NCBI GenBank assembly: GCA_002432865.1 | Contig: DJGX01000010.1 | Location: forward strand, 41,549 to 69,617 | DNA: 28,069 bases | Origin: Cloacimonetes bacterium UBA5835 | Lineage (GTDB): Bacteria > Cloacimonadota > Cloacimonadia > Cloacimonadales > Cloacimonadaceae | Reading direction: 5' to 3' | In this document: positions 8,173 to 16,732 of the stretch, piece by piece | How positions within the stretch are numbered: the first letter of the stretch is position 1 | Layout of the letters: every line of letters begins with the position of its first letter | The notes under the pieces: generated by a model | Databases searched by the model: none | The model's input: only the letters and a program-made list of their open reading frames with translations | What the model was told of the DNA's origin: nothing | Translations under genes and position numbers: made by a program

Positions 8173-9024
8173 CTAAGCTTTATCGGAGAAGAAAAGGAAA
8201 GGATCATTTTTTAAGGCTGCAGCCAAATTGATACCGGTTATGCGGTTAACCACTGTAGGAATGCTTATTTCAATTGCCTTATGCATAAAAGCGATTGCTC
8301 CCTTGATGGAGTTGATAATACTATAGCCATTGATAATCCCTGCTAAAAGCATTGCAGAAAAACAATCTCCGGAACCAGGAAAATTAACAGGGGCATAAAG
8401 GCAGTCCAATTCTTGATAATAATCATTATCTGCATCATAGAAAACAATAGAGGAAAATTCGCCTTTGGAATTGGGTGCACTAGTAACCACGATATAACGA
8501 GGTCCCCAAGCAGCTAATTTTCTACAACGTTCTTTGGTTTGTTCAGGTTTAATAGCTTCCCAAGTTTGATACCCGCTCAAAAAAGCAAATTCTGTCCAAT
8601 TAGGAGTGATGAGATTACTAATGGCAAGTAATGAACGCATTGCTTCAACCATTTCCCAGGTGTAACAACTGTATAATTTCCCCTCGTCAGCCAAAACAGG
8701 ATCAACCAAAGTAATCGTCTCATTTTTTTTAAGTTTCGGTAAATAATCAAGCAACAGAGCGACTTGTTTCGGCGAACCTAAAAATCCTGTATATATAGCA
8801 TCAAAGCTAAGCTTTAGTTCCTTCCAATGCTGAAAGGACTTTTCTAAAAGATCGCTATTATCTTGTATAATATATCCTGGATGGTCTGTATTGGCAGAAA
8901 GCAAAGCACTTGGCATAGTAGCCACTTCGATACCCATTCTATACATAATAGGTATAACAGCCATTAAAGAGGTATGGCCAAAACCAGATAAATCATGAAT
9001 AGCAAGAACATTAGGATTGGGCAT
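8173..9024 (-). CDS. pdxK: Pyridoxal/pyridoxamine kinase
   Basis: 283-residue cytoplasmic kinase of the ribokinase superfamily that phosphorylates B6 vitamers to salvage pyridoxal phosphate. The N-terminal AIHDLSGFGHTSLMAVIPI and the following PSALLS, TGFLGSP, VDPVLADEGKLY and LITPNWTEFAFLSG blocks are those of the PdxY-like pyridoxamine kinases. NFPGSGDCFSA near residue 226 carries the anion hole and catalytic Asp. Length is normal for the family. The ATG lies two bases after the stop of the upstream metallophosphoesterase gene, with GGTGG ahead of it. It is last in the minus-strand series and is followed by a clear terminator. Amino-acid fermenters use many PLP enzymes, so a salvage kinase fits, but that is inference. 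Confidence 0.87.
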   Translation of the reverse strand: MPNPNVLAIHDLSGFGHTSLMAVIPIMYRMGIEVATMPSALLSANTDHPGYIIQDNSDLLEKSFQHWKELKLSFDAIYTGFLGSPKQVALLLDYLPKLKKNETITLVDPVLADEGKLYSCYTWEMVEAMRSLLAISNLITPNWTEFAFLSGYQTWEAIKPEQTKERCRKLAAWGPRYIVVTSAPNSKGEFSSIVFYDADNDYYQELDCLYAPVNFPGSGDCFSAMLLAGIINGYSIINSIKGAIAFMHKAIEISIPTVVNRITGINLAAALKNDPFLFFSDKA

Positions 9025-9026
9025 AT

Positions 9027-9851
9027 CTAAAATCCACCAATTAAAAAAGTATCAATAATATCGCCGGATAAGGCATAAACCTTAAAATTAATTAAGGGCC
9101 CCTCGCGCTCGGCAATAATGTAATGATGTTGTTTGCTAAAAACAAGTGAATAGGGATTGTGGCTATAAATCTCGCGTAAAGGTGCTCCCCCTCCACCTGT
9201 AACAATATAGGTTATGTTGTTATATTCAGAGCGTTCGTAATTGTGATCGTGAGCGCTAAAAACAACTTTCACTGAGGATTGTTGTAAAAGTTCAGGGAGA
9301 AAAAGCTGGAGACCAAGCTCATCACTATGTTCTCCAGAAGAAAAAACCGGATGATGCAAAATCAGCAGCGAAGGGATCTTTTCCTGTAATTGTTCGTGTA
9401 ACCAACAATATTGTTCTGAGGTAGGGGAGAGGTCTAAAACACTATCTAAAATAATAAAACGGATGCTATCATACATAACAGTATAGTATGAGCTGCCATT
9501 CAGATAGGGAAAATTCTTTAAAAATAGAGAGAGATCTTTTTCGTGGTTACCTCTGGCAGGATAAAATTCACCAAATTGAGTTAGCGGTGAAATGATTTGG
9601 AAAAAAGTATCATATTCTTTCTGATTTTTTCCAGAGCTATTCAAATCTCCTGTATGAAAAATAGCTTCCGGTTTAAAAGTAGCAATTTGTTTAACTATCT
9701 GTTTATGAATATCAGGATTGCTTCTTGTATCTCCATAAATTGCAATACGAGCTTGTAAGCAGGAAAATAAAAGGAAGAATAATGAAAATAAAATAGATAA
9801 AAGCAAACTCCGCTGAGAAAATGAAGACGGAAAGATTTTGCTGTTGCACAT
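9027..9851 (-). CDS. Exported calcineurin-like metallophosphoesterase (purple acid phosphatase-like), possible lipoprotein
   Basis: 274 residues. A strongly hydrophobic N-terminal segment (about residues 14-31) ends in LFSC, a fair lipobox, so the protein is exported and possibly lipid-anchored. The metal-binding motifs of calcineurin-like phosphoesterases follow in order: GDTR (near 40), GDLN (near 68), GNHE (near 101), LHHP (near 165) and SAHDHNYE (near 198). A GGGGAPL strand follows, as in purple acid phosphatase-type members. The likely activity is hydrolysis of phosphomonoesters or diesters outside the cytoplasm; the substrate is unknown. It lies between udg and pdxK in the same direction with short gaps (16 and 2 bases). 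The start has no strong Shine-Dalgarno sequence, so the exact N-terminus is less certain. Confidence 0.82.
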   Translation of the reverse strand: MCNSKIFPSSFSQRSLLLSILFSLFFLLFSCLQARIAIYGDTRSNPDIHKQIVKQIATFKPEAIFHTGDLNSSGKNQKEYDTFFQIISPLTQFGEFYPARGNHEKDLSLFLKNFPYLNGSSYYTVMYDSIRFIILDSVLDLSPTSEQYCWLHEQLQEKIPSLLILHHPVFSSGEHSDELGLQLFLPELLQQSSVKVVFSAHDHNYERSEYNNITYIVTGGGGAPLREIYSHNPYSLVFSKQHHYIIAEREGPLINFKVYALSGDIIDTFLIGGF

Positions 9852-9867
9852 TATTTATTATCTTAGC

Positions 9868-10599
9868 TTAATCAGATAATGGCAACTCACTATCAGTGAG
9901 TGCATTGGAAGTAGCGATATTCGGTTTATCAGGAAATTTTGCATCGAAATTAGTCTGCTCATTTAAGATCTTGCGATACTCTTTCTCGAATTCCTGTAAA
10001 TCTATCCAGGCAGGTCTTTTCCAATTAGAGTTTCTTAAGAGAGCAGAAGGATGATAGGTTACAAAAACAGGAATATCCATAAAATAGTGAATTTTTTCTC
10101 TATGCCAGCCAAGAGAATTGTTGTTTCCCAAAAGAGTTTGTGCTGCTACTAACCCCATAATCAACAATATTTTGGGTTGAATAATGTTAATTTGTTCAAC
10201 CAGATAGGGTAAACAGGCCAGACGTTCCTCTAATTCAGGATTACGATTTCCTGGAGGACGGCATTTTACAATGTTAGTTATATAAATCTCGCTACGGTTA
10301 ATATGTATTGCAGCCAGCATTTTATCCAAAAGCTGACCTGCAGCTCCTACAAAAGGTCTTCCTTTCAGGTCTTCTTGTTCTCCGGGTCCTTCACCAATCA
10401 ACATAGCTATGGCATCGGGGTTTCCTTCTCCATAAACAAAGTTATGATGGTTTTTATGTAAGGGGCACTTACTACAGGTAGAATATTGAATTTGAAGATC
10501 ATTCAAGCGTTGTCGTTTATCGCTTCCTGGAAAATAGAGTTCTTTTATACCGCTGTTCGCTAAAAACTCTAAATATTGGTGTAAGGCATTTAGCTTCAT
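9868..10599 (-). CDS. udg: Family 4 uracil-DNA glycosylase (Fe-S, thermostable-type)
   Basis: 243-residue DNA repair enzyme that removes uracil from DNA. Four cysteines expected to hold the 4Fe-4S cluster are visible: Cys42 and Cys45 (CSKC), Cys113 (VKCRPPGNRNP) and Cys129. The active-site blocks GEGPGEQED (69-77), GRPFVGAAGQLLD and HPSALLRN (183-190) match family 4 UDGs. The last 25 residues or so, past EYRKIL, are a non-conserved tail. The ATG follows the omega-like gene stop by three bases with no strong ribosome binding site, so translation is probably coupled. The pairing with a dCMP deaminase in the same window (dUMP production) is likely coincidental, since the two genes are far apart. 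Confidence 0.9.
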   Translation of the reverse strand: MKLNALHQYLEFLANSGIKELYFPGSDKRQRLNDLQIQYSTCSKCPLHKNHHNFVYGEGNPDAIAMLIGEGPGEQEDLKGRPFVGAAGQLLDKMLAAIHINRSEIYITNIVKCRPPGNRNPELEERLACLPYLVEQINIIQPKILLIMGLVAAQTLLGNNNSLGWHREKIHYFMDIPVFVTYHPSALLRNSNWKRPAWIDLQEFEKEYRKILNEQTNFDAKFPDKPNIATSNALTDSELPLSD

Positions 10600-10602
10600 C
10601 GG

Positions 10603-11022
10603 TTAAAGATCGTCGTCTTCACTATCGTTATCGTAATCGTAAAAGTCCTCTTCGTCTTCGTCTTCTTCGTCTTCGTCTTCGTCTTCTTCTTCTTTAAAAC
10701 CTTCTGAATCGGCAAAATCTTCTATGAACTTGGTAGAATCGTCCACAGTTTCTTCAGCTTCTTCTTCGCCACCCTCTTCTTCTATAAAGGGACTTTCCTG
10801 TTCCATTGCAGCAAGTTCTGCTTCTGCCAATTCTGAAATGTAATCCGGAACTTCATTTTCGGCAACATGATTCATAGCCATAACGGTTATTTTTTCTGGA
10901 AATTTCTGCCTTACATAGACAGGTAATTGAAGCAGACGATATGCTTCCAATTCGGATAAAAGACAGAATAAATAGTTTATATCAGCTTTTTCCAGAAAAG
11001 TTTCGATTTTTTCGTGTATCAT
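10603..11022 (-). CDS. rpoZ: Divergent RNA polymerase omega-subunit-like protein with long acidic tail
   Basis: 139 residues. About the first 60 residues (IETFLEKADINYLFCLLSEL, then RLLQLPVYVRQKF, then ITVMAMNHVAENEV) follow the helix pattern of RNA polymerase omega (ExxxNxYxLVxxAAxRAxQL, then P, then ALxEIAEGKV) but with weak identity. It directly follows guanylate kinase with a 4-base ATGA overlap, the classic gmk-rpoZ order, which is the main support. From about residue 63 the chain becomes almost purely acidic. It ends with some 30 residues of Asp/Glu with a few Phe/Tyr/Ser, encoded by a GAT/GAA repeat. Omega normally ends near 70-90 residues. The acidic extension is odd and could contact basic partners or be a lineage-specific tail. 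It could also be an unrelated small protein. Confidence 0.6.
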   Translation of the reverse strand: MIHEKIETFLEKADINYLFCLLSELEAYRLLQLPVYVRQKFPEKITVMAMNHVAENEVPDYISELAEAELAAMEQESPFIEEEGGEEEAEETVDDSTKFIEDFADSEGFKEEEDEDEDEEDEDEEDFYDYDNDSEDDDL

Positions 11023-11645
11023 TGATTTTCTCCTATATTAATAAAATCCTCGCAGGGGTGGCTATAACGGCAAACCCGGTTTTCTTCAGCTCGGATAATG
11101 GCTAAAACATCTTGAACTGCCTTTTCCAGCTCATCGTTAATAACCAGATAATCATATTTGGGAATGTGAGTAACTTCTTCCTTAGCGATTTGTATACGCT
11201 TAGCTATTTCTTCTTCGCTATCTGTAGCCCGCAGCATTAACCGTTTTTTCAATACTTGCATAGAAGGTGGAAGTATAAAGATCTTCACATAGGGGATATC
11301 GGTAGCGCTGATAAGAGATGCTCCCTGCACATCAATATCCAAAATAACATGGTGATTCTTAGCTAAGCGGCTTTTAATAAAACTCTTGGAAGTTCCATAC
11401 CAATTTCCGAATACGCGAGCATGCTCTAAAAAATCTCCCTCATCAATTCGCTTTAAAAACTCAGCTTCAGAGACGAAGTGATAATGAACTCCGTTCTCTT
11501 CTTTTCCTCGGGGACTGCGAGTTGTGTAAGAGACAGAATATTCGATATTCTTAGCAACTTTCAGAACTTCGTTTACTAAAGTGCTTTTTCCTCCTCCCGA
11601 AGGAGCGGAGAGAATAATTAAAAAGCTGCTATTTCTGGCTATCAC
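11019..11645 (-). CDS. gmk: Guanylate kinase
   Basis: 208-residue enzyme that phosphorylates GMP to GDP in the cytoplasm. The P-loop is APSGGGKST (residues 14-22). GMP-binding blocks SVSYTTRSPRGKEENGVHYHF and FLEHARVFGNWYGTSK, DIDVQGA, and the lid with RIQIAKEE are all present. Length is normal for the family. The start is a GTG at 11645 with a weak ribosome binding site, 28 bases after the gcvH stop. The TGA stop overlaps the start of the omega-like gene, which supports the gmk-rpoZ pairing seen across bacteria. Confidence 0.93.
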   Translation of the reverse strand: MIARNSSFLIILSAPSGGGKSTLVNEVLKVAKNIEYSVSYTTRSPRGKEENGVHYHFVSEAEFLKRIDEGDFLEHARVFGNWYGTSKSFIKSRLAKNHHVILDIDVQGASLISATDIPYVKIFILPPSMQVLKKRLMLRATDSEEEIAKRIQIAKEEVTHIPKYDYLVINDELEKAVQDVLAIIRAEENRVCRYSHPCEDFINIGENQ

Positions 11646-11673
11646 AGAATTTAAACCACTGCAGAATGTACTG

Positions 11674-12051
11674 TTAGGGAAGCATTCTTTGATATTCTGC
11701 TGCAGTAAGAAGATTATCCAGTTCTTCTTGATTGGATATTTTTACTTTGAATAGCCAACCCTCTTCATAGGGGGATTTATTAATCAGCTCGGGGCTATCT
11801 TCTAAATCAGTATTCTTTTCCTGAACTTTACCACTAATAGGACTAACGAGATCTTCAACTGCTTTTACGGCTTCTATGGAACCACAGGGCTCACCAGAAG
11901 AAACTTTTTGGCCAACCTCGGGAAGTTCCACAAAAACAATATCACCAAGTTCATGCTGAGCAAAATCACTAATACCAATAGTAGCGATATCGCCATTAAC
12001 TTGAACCCATTCGTGGGTCTCAGTGTAATATAAATCATCCTGTATTTTCAT
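11674..12051 (-). CDS. gcvH: Glycine cleavage system H protein (lipoyl carrier)
   Basis: 125-residue lipoate carrier that shuttles the aminomethyl group between P, T and L proteins. The lipoylation site is Lys63 in SIEAVKAVEDL, and the N-terminal THEWV and GISDFAQHELGDIVFVELP blocks are diagnostic. I start it at the ATG at 12051, which has GGAGG five bases upstream. The earlier in-frame ATG at 12063 runs into that GGAGG and is less likely. No gcvT, gcvP or lpd gene is next to it in this window, so it is a solitary gcvH that works with genes elsewhere or serves another lipoyl pathway. A TATAAT lies about 30 bases upstream but lacks a good -35 box, so an own promoter is possible but unproven. 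Confidence 0.93.
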   Translation of the reverse strand: MKIQDDLYYTETHEWVQVNGDIATIGISDFAQHELGDIVFVELPEVGQKVSSGEPCGSIEAVKAVEDLVSPISGKVQEKNTDLEDSPELINKSPYEEGWLFKVKISNQEELDNLLTAAEYQRMLP

Positions 12052-12114
12052 TTTTTCCTCCATTTACCAGAATTATATATTGTATAGCCCAAATCTTTGG
12101 ATGGTTATTTTATG

Positions 12115-14679
12115 TCAAGAATAATCAGGATTATTATTGTTTATATCCCCACCACTAATAAGATATAGGATTCTTCTAACTTCGGCTACCAGTTCATCTG
12201 GTAAAAGAGGTTTACTAAGCAATCTATCTACTTTTGCCTCTGTAGCGCGTTGCTGAACTCCGTGATCACTGAAACCGGTATAGAGGATCACAGGTATATT
12301 TCTTAGGGCTTTGATTTTAGCGGTTAATTTCATACCGTCCAGTTGAGGCATAGTAACATCAGCTATTACAAGATCGAAATCATCCGGATTGTTTTCGAAA
12401 GCTTCCAATGCTACAGTAGAGTTATTAAAGGATTGAACATCATATCCTGCGTTAGTTAATGCTTGATGGAAAATATCCGCAAGATCAGGTTCGTCATCTA
12501 TAACCATCAATTTTGCTGGAATATAGGGATAAACAGTTTTTGGTTGTTCCTCTTTCTTGGCTTCCTTAGGAGCGTTAACAATTGGAAGGAAGATATGAAA
12601 ACTGGTTCCTTCCCCAGGAATGCTATGAACAGTGATAAAACCTTTATAGCTGGTTATGATACCATGGACAATGGATAAGCCTAAACCTGTTCCTTCTCCA
12701 GCTGCTTTAGTGCTAAAATAGGGATCGAAAATACGATTGATAATTTCGGGAGCGATGCCAAAGCCAGTATCGCTAACTTCCAAATGCAGATAATCTCTTT
12801 CCAGTTCTATATGAGGATCTATTCCAATTAGTTCAAATCCTGATATCTCATTTAGCTTAATAGTTAGAGTTCCTCCATCTGGTCGCATTGCATGAAAAGC
12901 ATTGCTGGCAAGATTGATAAGAACCTGTTGCAATTCAGTTACATCAGCCATAACAAAGCGCTCACACTCTATATTCGTCTCGATATTAATATTGGAAGGC
13001 AGAGTAGCTCGAATCATCGGTAAAGCATCTTCCAGAACTTCTTTAACGCTAACTTGTTCTACTTCTAATTCTCCCTGGCGGGCGAAAGTGAGAATTTTAC
13101 CAATCAAACTTTTGGCTCTCAGGCAGGCTTTAATTGCCTGATTCAGATCAGCTTCAGAGGCTTGCGGATCGCTAATTTTGCCTCTGGCTAAAGCAATATA
13201 CCCAGCAATAATTGTGATAATATTATTGAAATCATGAGCTATGCCCCCAGCCAAAGTTCCGATAGATTCCATCTTCTGTGATTGCCGTAATTGGCGTTCC
13301 AAGTTTTTTAGGTCTGTGATATCTCGAGCGATAAAAATAAATCTATTGGGTTTTCCTTCATTGTCTGTAATTACAGAAGCGCTTACTAAACTGGGGAAAC
13401 TTTGCCCCTTTCCGTTATCGAAAGTTATTTCCAAATTTTTAACCGGAATCCCTTTGCGTAATTTTGCCAGCATTTGGTATAAAGCACGTAATTCCCAACG
13501 CGCAACAAAGTCCTTAGCAGATATAGGATTAAACAAAACACTCTCTTCATTTTCGACGCCAAGAATTTTCAGCCCTTCGGCATTAATGCTTAAAACCTTG
13601 CCTCTTATATCTGTAACGATTATGGCCTCAGGTGAGGTCAATAGTATTTTTCTGGTTTGTTCTTCTGCTTCTTTAAGTTTGGCTTCTGTGCGAATGCGTT
13701 CTTCAATTTCTTGGATAAGTTGATCCTTCTGAACGAAGAAATTCTGTATCAATAACGCTATAGCCGCGAATTCATTGTTTTTATCTAACAGGGGCTTAAT
13801 ATATTCAGGATCATTATCGCTTAAAGAATTGGATATCAATTGTAAAGGAGAACTGATCCACTGATGAATAAGGATGAAATGAACCAATAAGAAAATAAAG
13901 ATAAATCCCAAAGTTCCAAAGAGGATCAAATTTCCCAAAGAGCGCAATTGTCTTAGGTAAGGATTGGAACGCGTGAAAGTTAACCAGGCGATTTCATATC
14001 CGTTCAGATCATTCAAAGGGAAGGTAATAGTAGTTCTGTATTGAGTTGCTTTATCCTCATCAGAAGCAATAGGTTTGCTTAAGCTTATGTTTGCATTAAA
14101 ATCGAGCAGCTTTGTAAATTCACTTAATCTCTTTTGATCCCAAACCTGAGCAATAAGAAGATATCCTGCTATCTTATCTTCTCTCATTGTGTCAGCAGAA
14201 CTATGAATACTACTGATTGCGTTTTCTAAAACTAAATGCTGCAACCGGTGAAAATACTGCATTGCTTTACCTGTTTTGAGAGAATCAAGCACAATGGAAT
14301 CTATCAGCAAATTGTTTAATTCGGGAAGTGATTCGCTATATAGATTCAATAAAAGATGCCCCTGCTCGTCGTAGATTTGAGCTACACTATAACCAAAGGA
14401 GCTGATTAGAGGAGTAAGTAATTTTTCTGCTTTTGTTACATTGTGCGAAGCAACAGCAGAATAGATATCGTCATTTATGCTAAATTCATCTAAAAACCGC
14501 ATCTGCTGATCACTTTTTGTAGCAATTAGGGCATTAAGAGCAAGGCGTTGTTGATTGTTATCATATTCAATATAAACCTTCATTTCTTCCTGTTTGATAT
14601 AATTGAACAGATAGAAGAATGCTCCAAAAACTATAGCAATTACAATAAAAAGCAGTAATAAACGTTGAGATATTTTCAC
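12115..14679 (-). CDS. Membrane hybrid histidine kinase (sensor-HAMP/linker-PAS-HisKA-HATPase-REC)
   Basis: 854 residues. TM1 at about 7-28 and TM2 at about 250-272 enclose a 220-residue extracytoplasmic sensor. A HAMP-like linker (about 275-325) and coiled coil follow, then a PAS domain (about 343-455). The HisKA has phospho-acceptor His482 in GGIAHDFNNI. The HATPase has N-box NLASNAF (589-595), DTGFG (637-641) and GEGTGLGLS (661-669). A C-terminal receiver has acidic DDE near 728-730, phospho-acceptor Asp774 (VIADVTMP) and Lys823. The GTG start has AGGAAG five bases upstream. It lies 23 bases after the secretin stop, at the end of the pilus genes, and so may signal to the receiver-cNMP protein or DHp protein of the same cluster. 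The sensed ligand is unknown. Confidence 0.92.
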   Translation of the reverse strand: MKISQRLLLLFIVIAIVFGAFFYLFNYIKQEEMKVYIEYDNNQQRLALNALIATKSDQQMRFLDEFSINDDIYSAVASHNVTKAEKLLTPLISSFGYSVAQIYDEQGHLLLNLYSESLPELNNLLIDSIVLDSLKTGKAMQYFHRLQHLVLENAISSIHSSADTMREDKIAGYLLIAQVWDQKRLSEFTKLLDFNANISLSKPIASDEDKATQYRTTITFPLNDLNGYEIAWLTFTRSNPYLRQLRSLGNLILFGTLGFIFIFLLVHFILIHQWISSPLQLISNSLSDNDPEYIKPLLDKNNEFAAIALLIQNFFVQKDQLIQEIEERIRTEAKLKEAEEQTRKILLTSPEAIIVTDIRGKVLSINAEGLKILGVENEESVLFNPISAKDFVARWELRALYQMLAKLRKGIPVKNLEITFDNGKGQSFPSLVSASVITDNEGKPNRFIFIARDITDLKNLERQLRQSQKMESIGTLAGGIAHDFNNIITIIAGYIALARGKISDPQASEADLNQAIKACLRAKSLIGKILTFARQGELEVEQVSVKEVLEDALPMIRATLPSNINIETNIECERFVMADVTELQQVLINLASNAFHAMRPDGGTLTIKLNEISGFELIGIDPHIELERDYLHLEVSDTGFGIAPEIINRIFDPYFSTKAAGEGTGLGLSIVHGIITSYKGFITVHSIPGEGTSFHIFLPIVNAPKEAKKEEQPKTVYPYIPAKLMVIDDEPDLADIFHQALTNAGYDVQSFNNSTVALEAFENNPDDFDLVIADVTMPQLDGMKLTAKIKALRNIPVILYTGFSDHGVQQRATEAKVDRLLSKPLLPDELVAEVRRILYLISGGDINNNNPDYS

Positions 14680-14702
14680 TGAATCTTCCTTATATTATCA
14701 TT

Positions 14703-15866
14703 TTACATATGTGTAGATCGCGATTCCAGTAACCTGTCTATAGCATTATCTACAATCTCAGCTTTGATGGTTATGACTAGCTCTCTTTCTTTTTTCTCAA
14801 CTGTGTTATAGCCAGTTAGATAGCGGATGCCAAAAACCCACCAAGGGAGGTCTTTCAAGATGGGAATGCCACTGCGGACTGTTGTTTCGTCAGTATCAAA
14901 CATGCCAGCTATGGCAATTTCTTCATTGCTGAACAATATTACTTCTGTAGAGGAAGTGCTTTTGGTAATGATGGTGGAAACATCACTAGGAACTCCACTG
15001 GAGCGTTCAATATTAAGTTTCAGGTAAATTACTTCTTCATCATCCACTTTGATAATAGTAGGCTCCACATCCATTATTACCCCTGTAGAGAAAAAAGATT
15101 CCACTGTATTTCCAGCTTCATCAACTCGCTTGATGGAAATATCCTGGCCAACTTGTATATGCCCTTTTCGGGCATTGGAAACTCTGATATTAGGTTTGGC
15201 AAGAATGCTTCCTTTTTGTTCCGTTTCTATAGTCTTTAGCAGAGTATTTATATCTATAGTATAATTACCAGCTTCAGTGGATGTTTCTGCGGAAAGATTC
15301 ATTGGAGCGGTTACTTGCGATGCCCCTGAAAATCCAGCATTTACTTTTACTTTGCCATCTACCAGGGTTGACCAGTCAATACCTAATGATTTGGAATAGC
15401 TTTTATCTACCAGCATTATAACGGCATTAATTAAGACCTGTTTATCTTTGGGGCTAACTCCCTCTGGTAATTGAACAGCTTCAGCAGTTGGCATTATACT
15501 ATCTTTTCCCGTTTCAACTCCAATTCCCAAATCGGTTGCAGCTTTATCTTGAATAGCAATATAACCAACAGCTTCAGTTTGAATAAGATTGTTTTTCAGC
15601 AAAATTAGCTCAAGCGCTTCTTTATAATCCAGATTATTAATGGGAACACCTAAGGGCCCATTATAGGAAGAGAGGTTAATTAGCTTTTTCCCAGAATCCC
15701 TAATAAAAAAAGGTTCCAAAATCTGCAACGCTTCATTAATGCGGATATCTTTACTCAATGTTAATTTTTCCACTTCTTTTTGGGTTTGTGCAAGCAGGCC
15801 TGTAATGCTAATTGCCAGTATTAGGCAAACTAATATAATAGATTTCTTCATTTGGGCTAACCTCAT
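14703..15866 (-). CDS. pilQ: Short secretin (PilQ/GspD-type outer membrane channel)
   Basis: 387 residues with a signal peptide (MKK, hydrophobic core, then LLAQTQ). An STN/N0-like region (about 35-110; SKDIRINEALQILEP, VPINNLDYKEALELILLKNN) is followed by a secretin domain (about 140-375). Diagnostic secretin blocks are INAVIMLVDKSYSKSLGIDW, VSNARKGHIQVGQDI, STGVIMDVEPTI and the C-terminal VRSGIPILKDLPWW, then KERELVITIKAEIVD. It would form the outer-membrane ring through which the pilus passes. It is short compared with PilQ or GspD (usually 600 or more) because AMIN, N1 and N2 modules are absent. The ATG at 15866 overlaps the upstream stop (ATGA). An in-frame ATG at 15851, after GAGG and giving MKK as the signal-peptide start, is an equally good choice. 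Confidence 0.87.
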   Translation of the reverse strand: MRLAQMKKSIILVCLILAISITGLLAQTQKEVEKLTLSKDIRINEALQILEPFFIRDSGKKLINLSSYNGPLGVPINNLDYKEALELILLKNNLIQTEAVGYIAIQDKAATDLGIGVETGKDSIMPTAEAVQLPEGVSPKDKQVLINAVIMLVDKSYSKSLGIDWSTLVDGKVKVNAGFSGASQVTAPMNLSAETSTEAGNYTIDINTLLKTIETEQKGSILAKPNIRVSNARKGHIQVGQDISIKRVDEAGNTVESFFSTGVIMDVEPTIIKVDDEEVIYLKLNIERSSGVPSDVSTIITKSTSSTEVILFSNEEIAIAGMFDTDETTVRSGIPILKDLPWWVFGIRYLTGYNTVEKKERELVITIKAEIVDNAIDRLLESRSTHM

Positions 15867-16732
15867 CTTTCTTTGCTTATTGTTAAAATCTGATCTTCTT
15901 CATAGCCATATTTATTTACTCTGAAAATTGCTTTTCCCTCTTTACTATAAACTTGATATAAATAGCCCCACAAAACTCTATCGCCTGGGCTGAGGATACG
16001 AATTAGACCTTTACTATCACGAATAAATGCCTTTGATCCTGTTATAGCGATAAGGGTGCTATTATCGATATCCAGTAAACGAGTGTCATAATCATAATCA
16101 ATAGGTGTTTCATAAACGCGAGGCCTAAACAATTGATATGCAGTTACATATTTATCTATCTTTTTAGCGCTTAGCTCGCTTATAGGAACTCCTCCCTGTT
16201 GGTAATGAGTTCTAAAAATCATAGAAAAATCTATCGTATCATTACTTGCAGCGGTATAAGCCAGCGAGATATCCTCCACAGTAATCACAGCTCTTTGATA
16301 TTCTAAATTGCGAGTAAAATCCACAAAATCCAGATAATTACACTTTCCAGAAAGGACATATTCATTGTAAGTTCCCTGGCTGGCTTCCTTGCTATCAGCT
16401 TTACCGGAGAGAGCAAAATCATAGATAATATCTTTATTCATCCACCTCAGCAAACTTAATAGATAATCATAAGTTATAGTTGGAGTATCGATATCGATAA
16501 TTGCTTTACTGCGCTGACTGGCAAGAGCTATTTGAAGCTCTCTCTCTTGTTCCAATTCTTCTTTATTTTCCATCATATTTCTTATGTTAGCAATCTGTTG
16601 TGTAAGTTCTTTATTCTTAGCTTTTAGTTCATTCAGCTTGCTATGTTTTCTGCCACTTATGGCATAAGAAACGGCACCCGTAACGATTAGTAAACTTGCC
16701 AAAACTAAAGTGTTGCGTGCAGTATTATTCAT
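15863..16732 (-). CDS. PilO-PilP-like fusion, inner membrane alignment protein of the pilus machine
   Basis: 289 residues. A single N-terminal membrane helix (about 8-26) and a coiled coil (about 30-72) lead to a PilO-like alpha/beta region (about 85-182; YDYLLSLLRWMNKD, YVLSGKCNYLDFVDFTRNLE). The C-terminal part (about 200-289; LLDIDNSTLIAITGSKAF, then LIRILSPGDRVLWGYLYQVY) has the pattern of the PilP/GspC homology region that contacts the secretin. In most systems PilO and PilP are separate, so this looks like a fusion. The gene order PilMN-PilOP-PilQ is conserved. It overlaps both neighbours by four bases. The PilO half is well supported by position and topology; the PilP half is a pattern-based inference. 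Confidence 0.72.
   Translation of the reverse strand: MNNTARNTLVLASLLIVTGAVSYAISGRKHSKLNELKAKNKELTQQIANIRNMMENKEELEQERELQIALASQRSKAIIDIDTPTITYDYLLSLLRWMNKDIIYDFALSGKADSKEASQGTYNEYVLSGKCNYLDFVDFTRNLEYQRAVITVEDISLAYTAASNDTIDFSMIFRTHYQQGGVPISELSAKKIDKYVTAYQLFRPRVYETPIDYDYDTRLLDIDNSTLIAITGSKAFIRDSKGLIRILSPGDRVLWGYLYQVYSKEGKAIFRVNKYGYEEDQILTISKER

Noticed and set aside
12052..12063. ATG at 12063 as start of gcvH
   Set aside because: The following codons form the GGAGG ribosome binding site of the ATG at 12051, and family length fits the later start.
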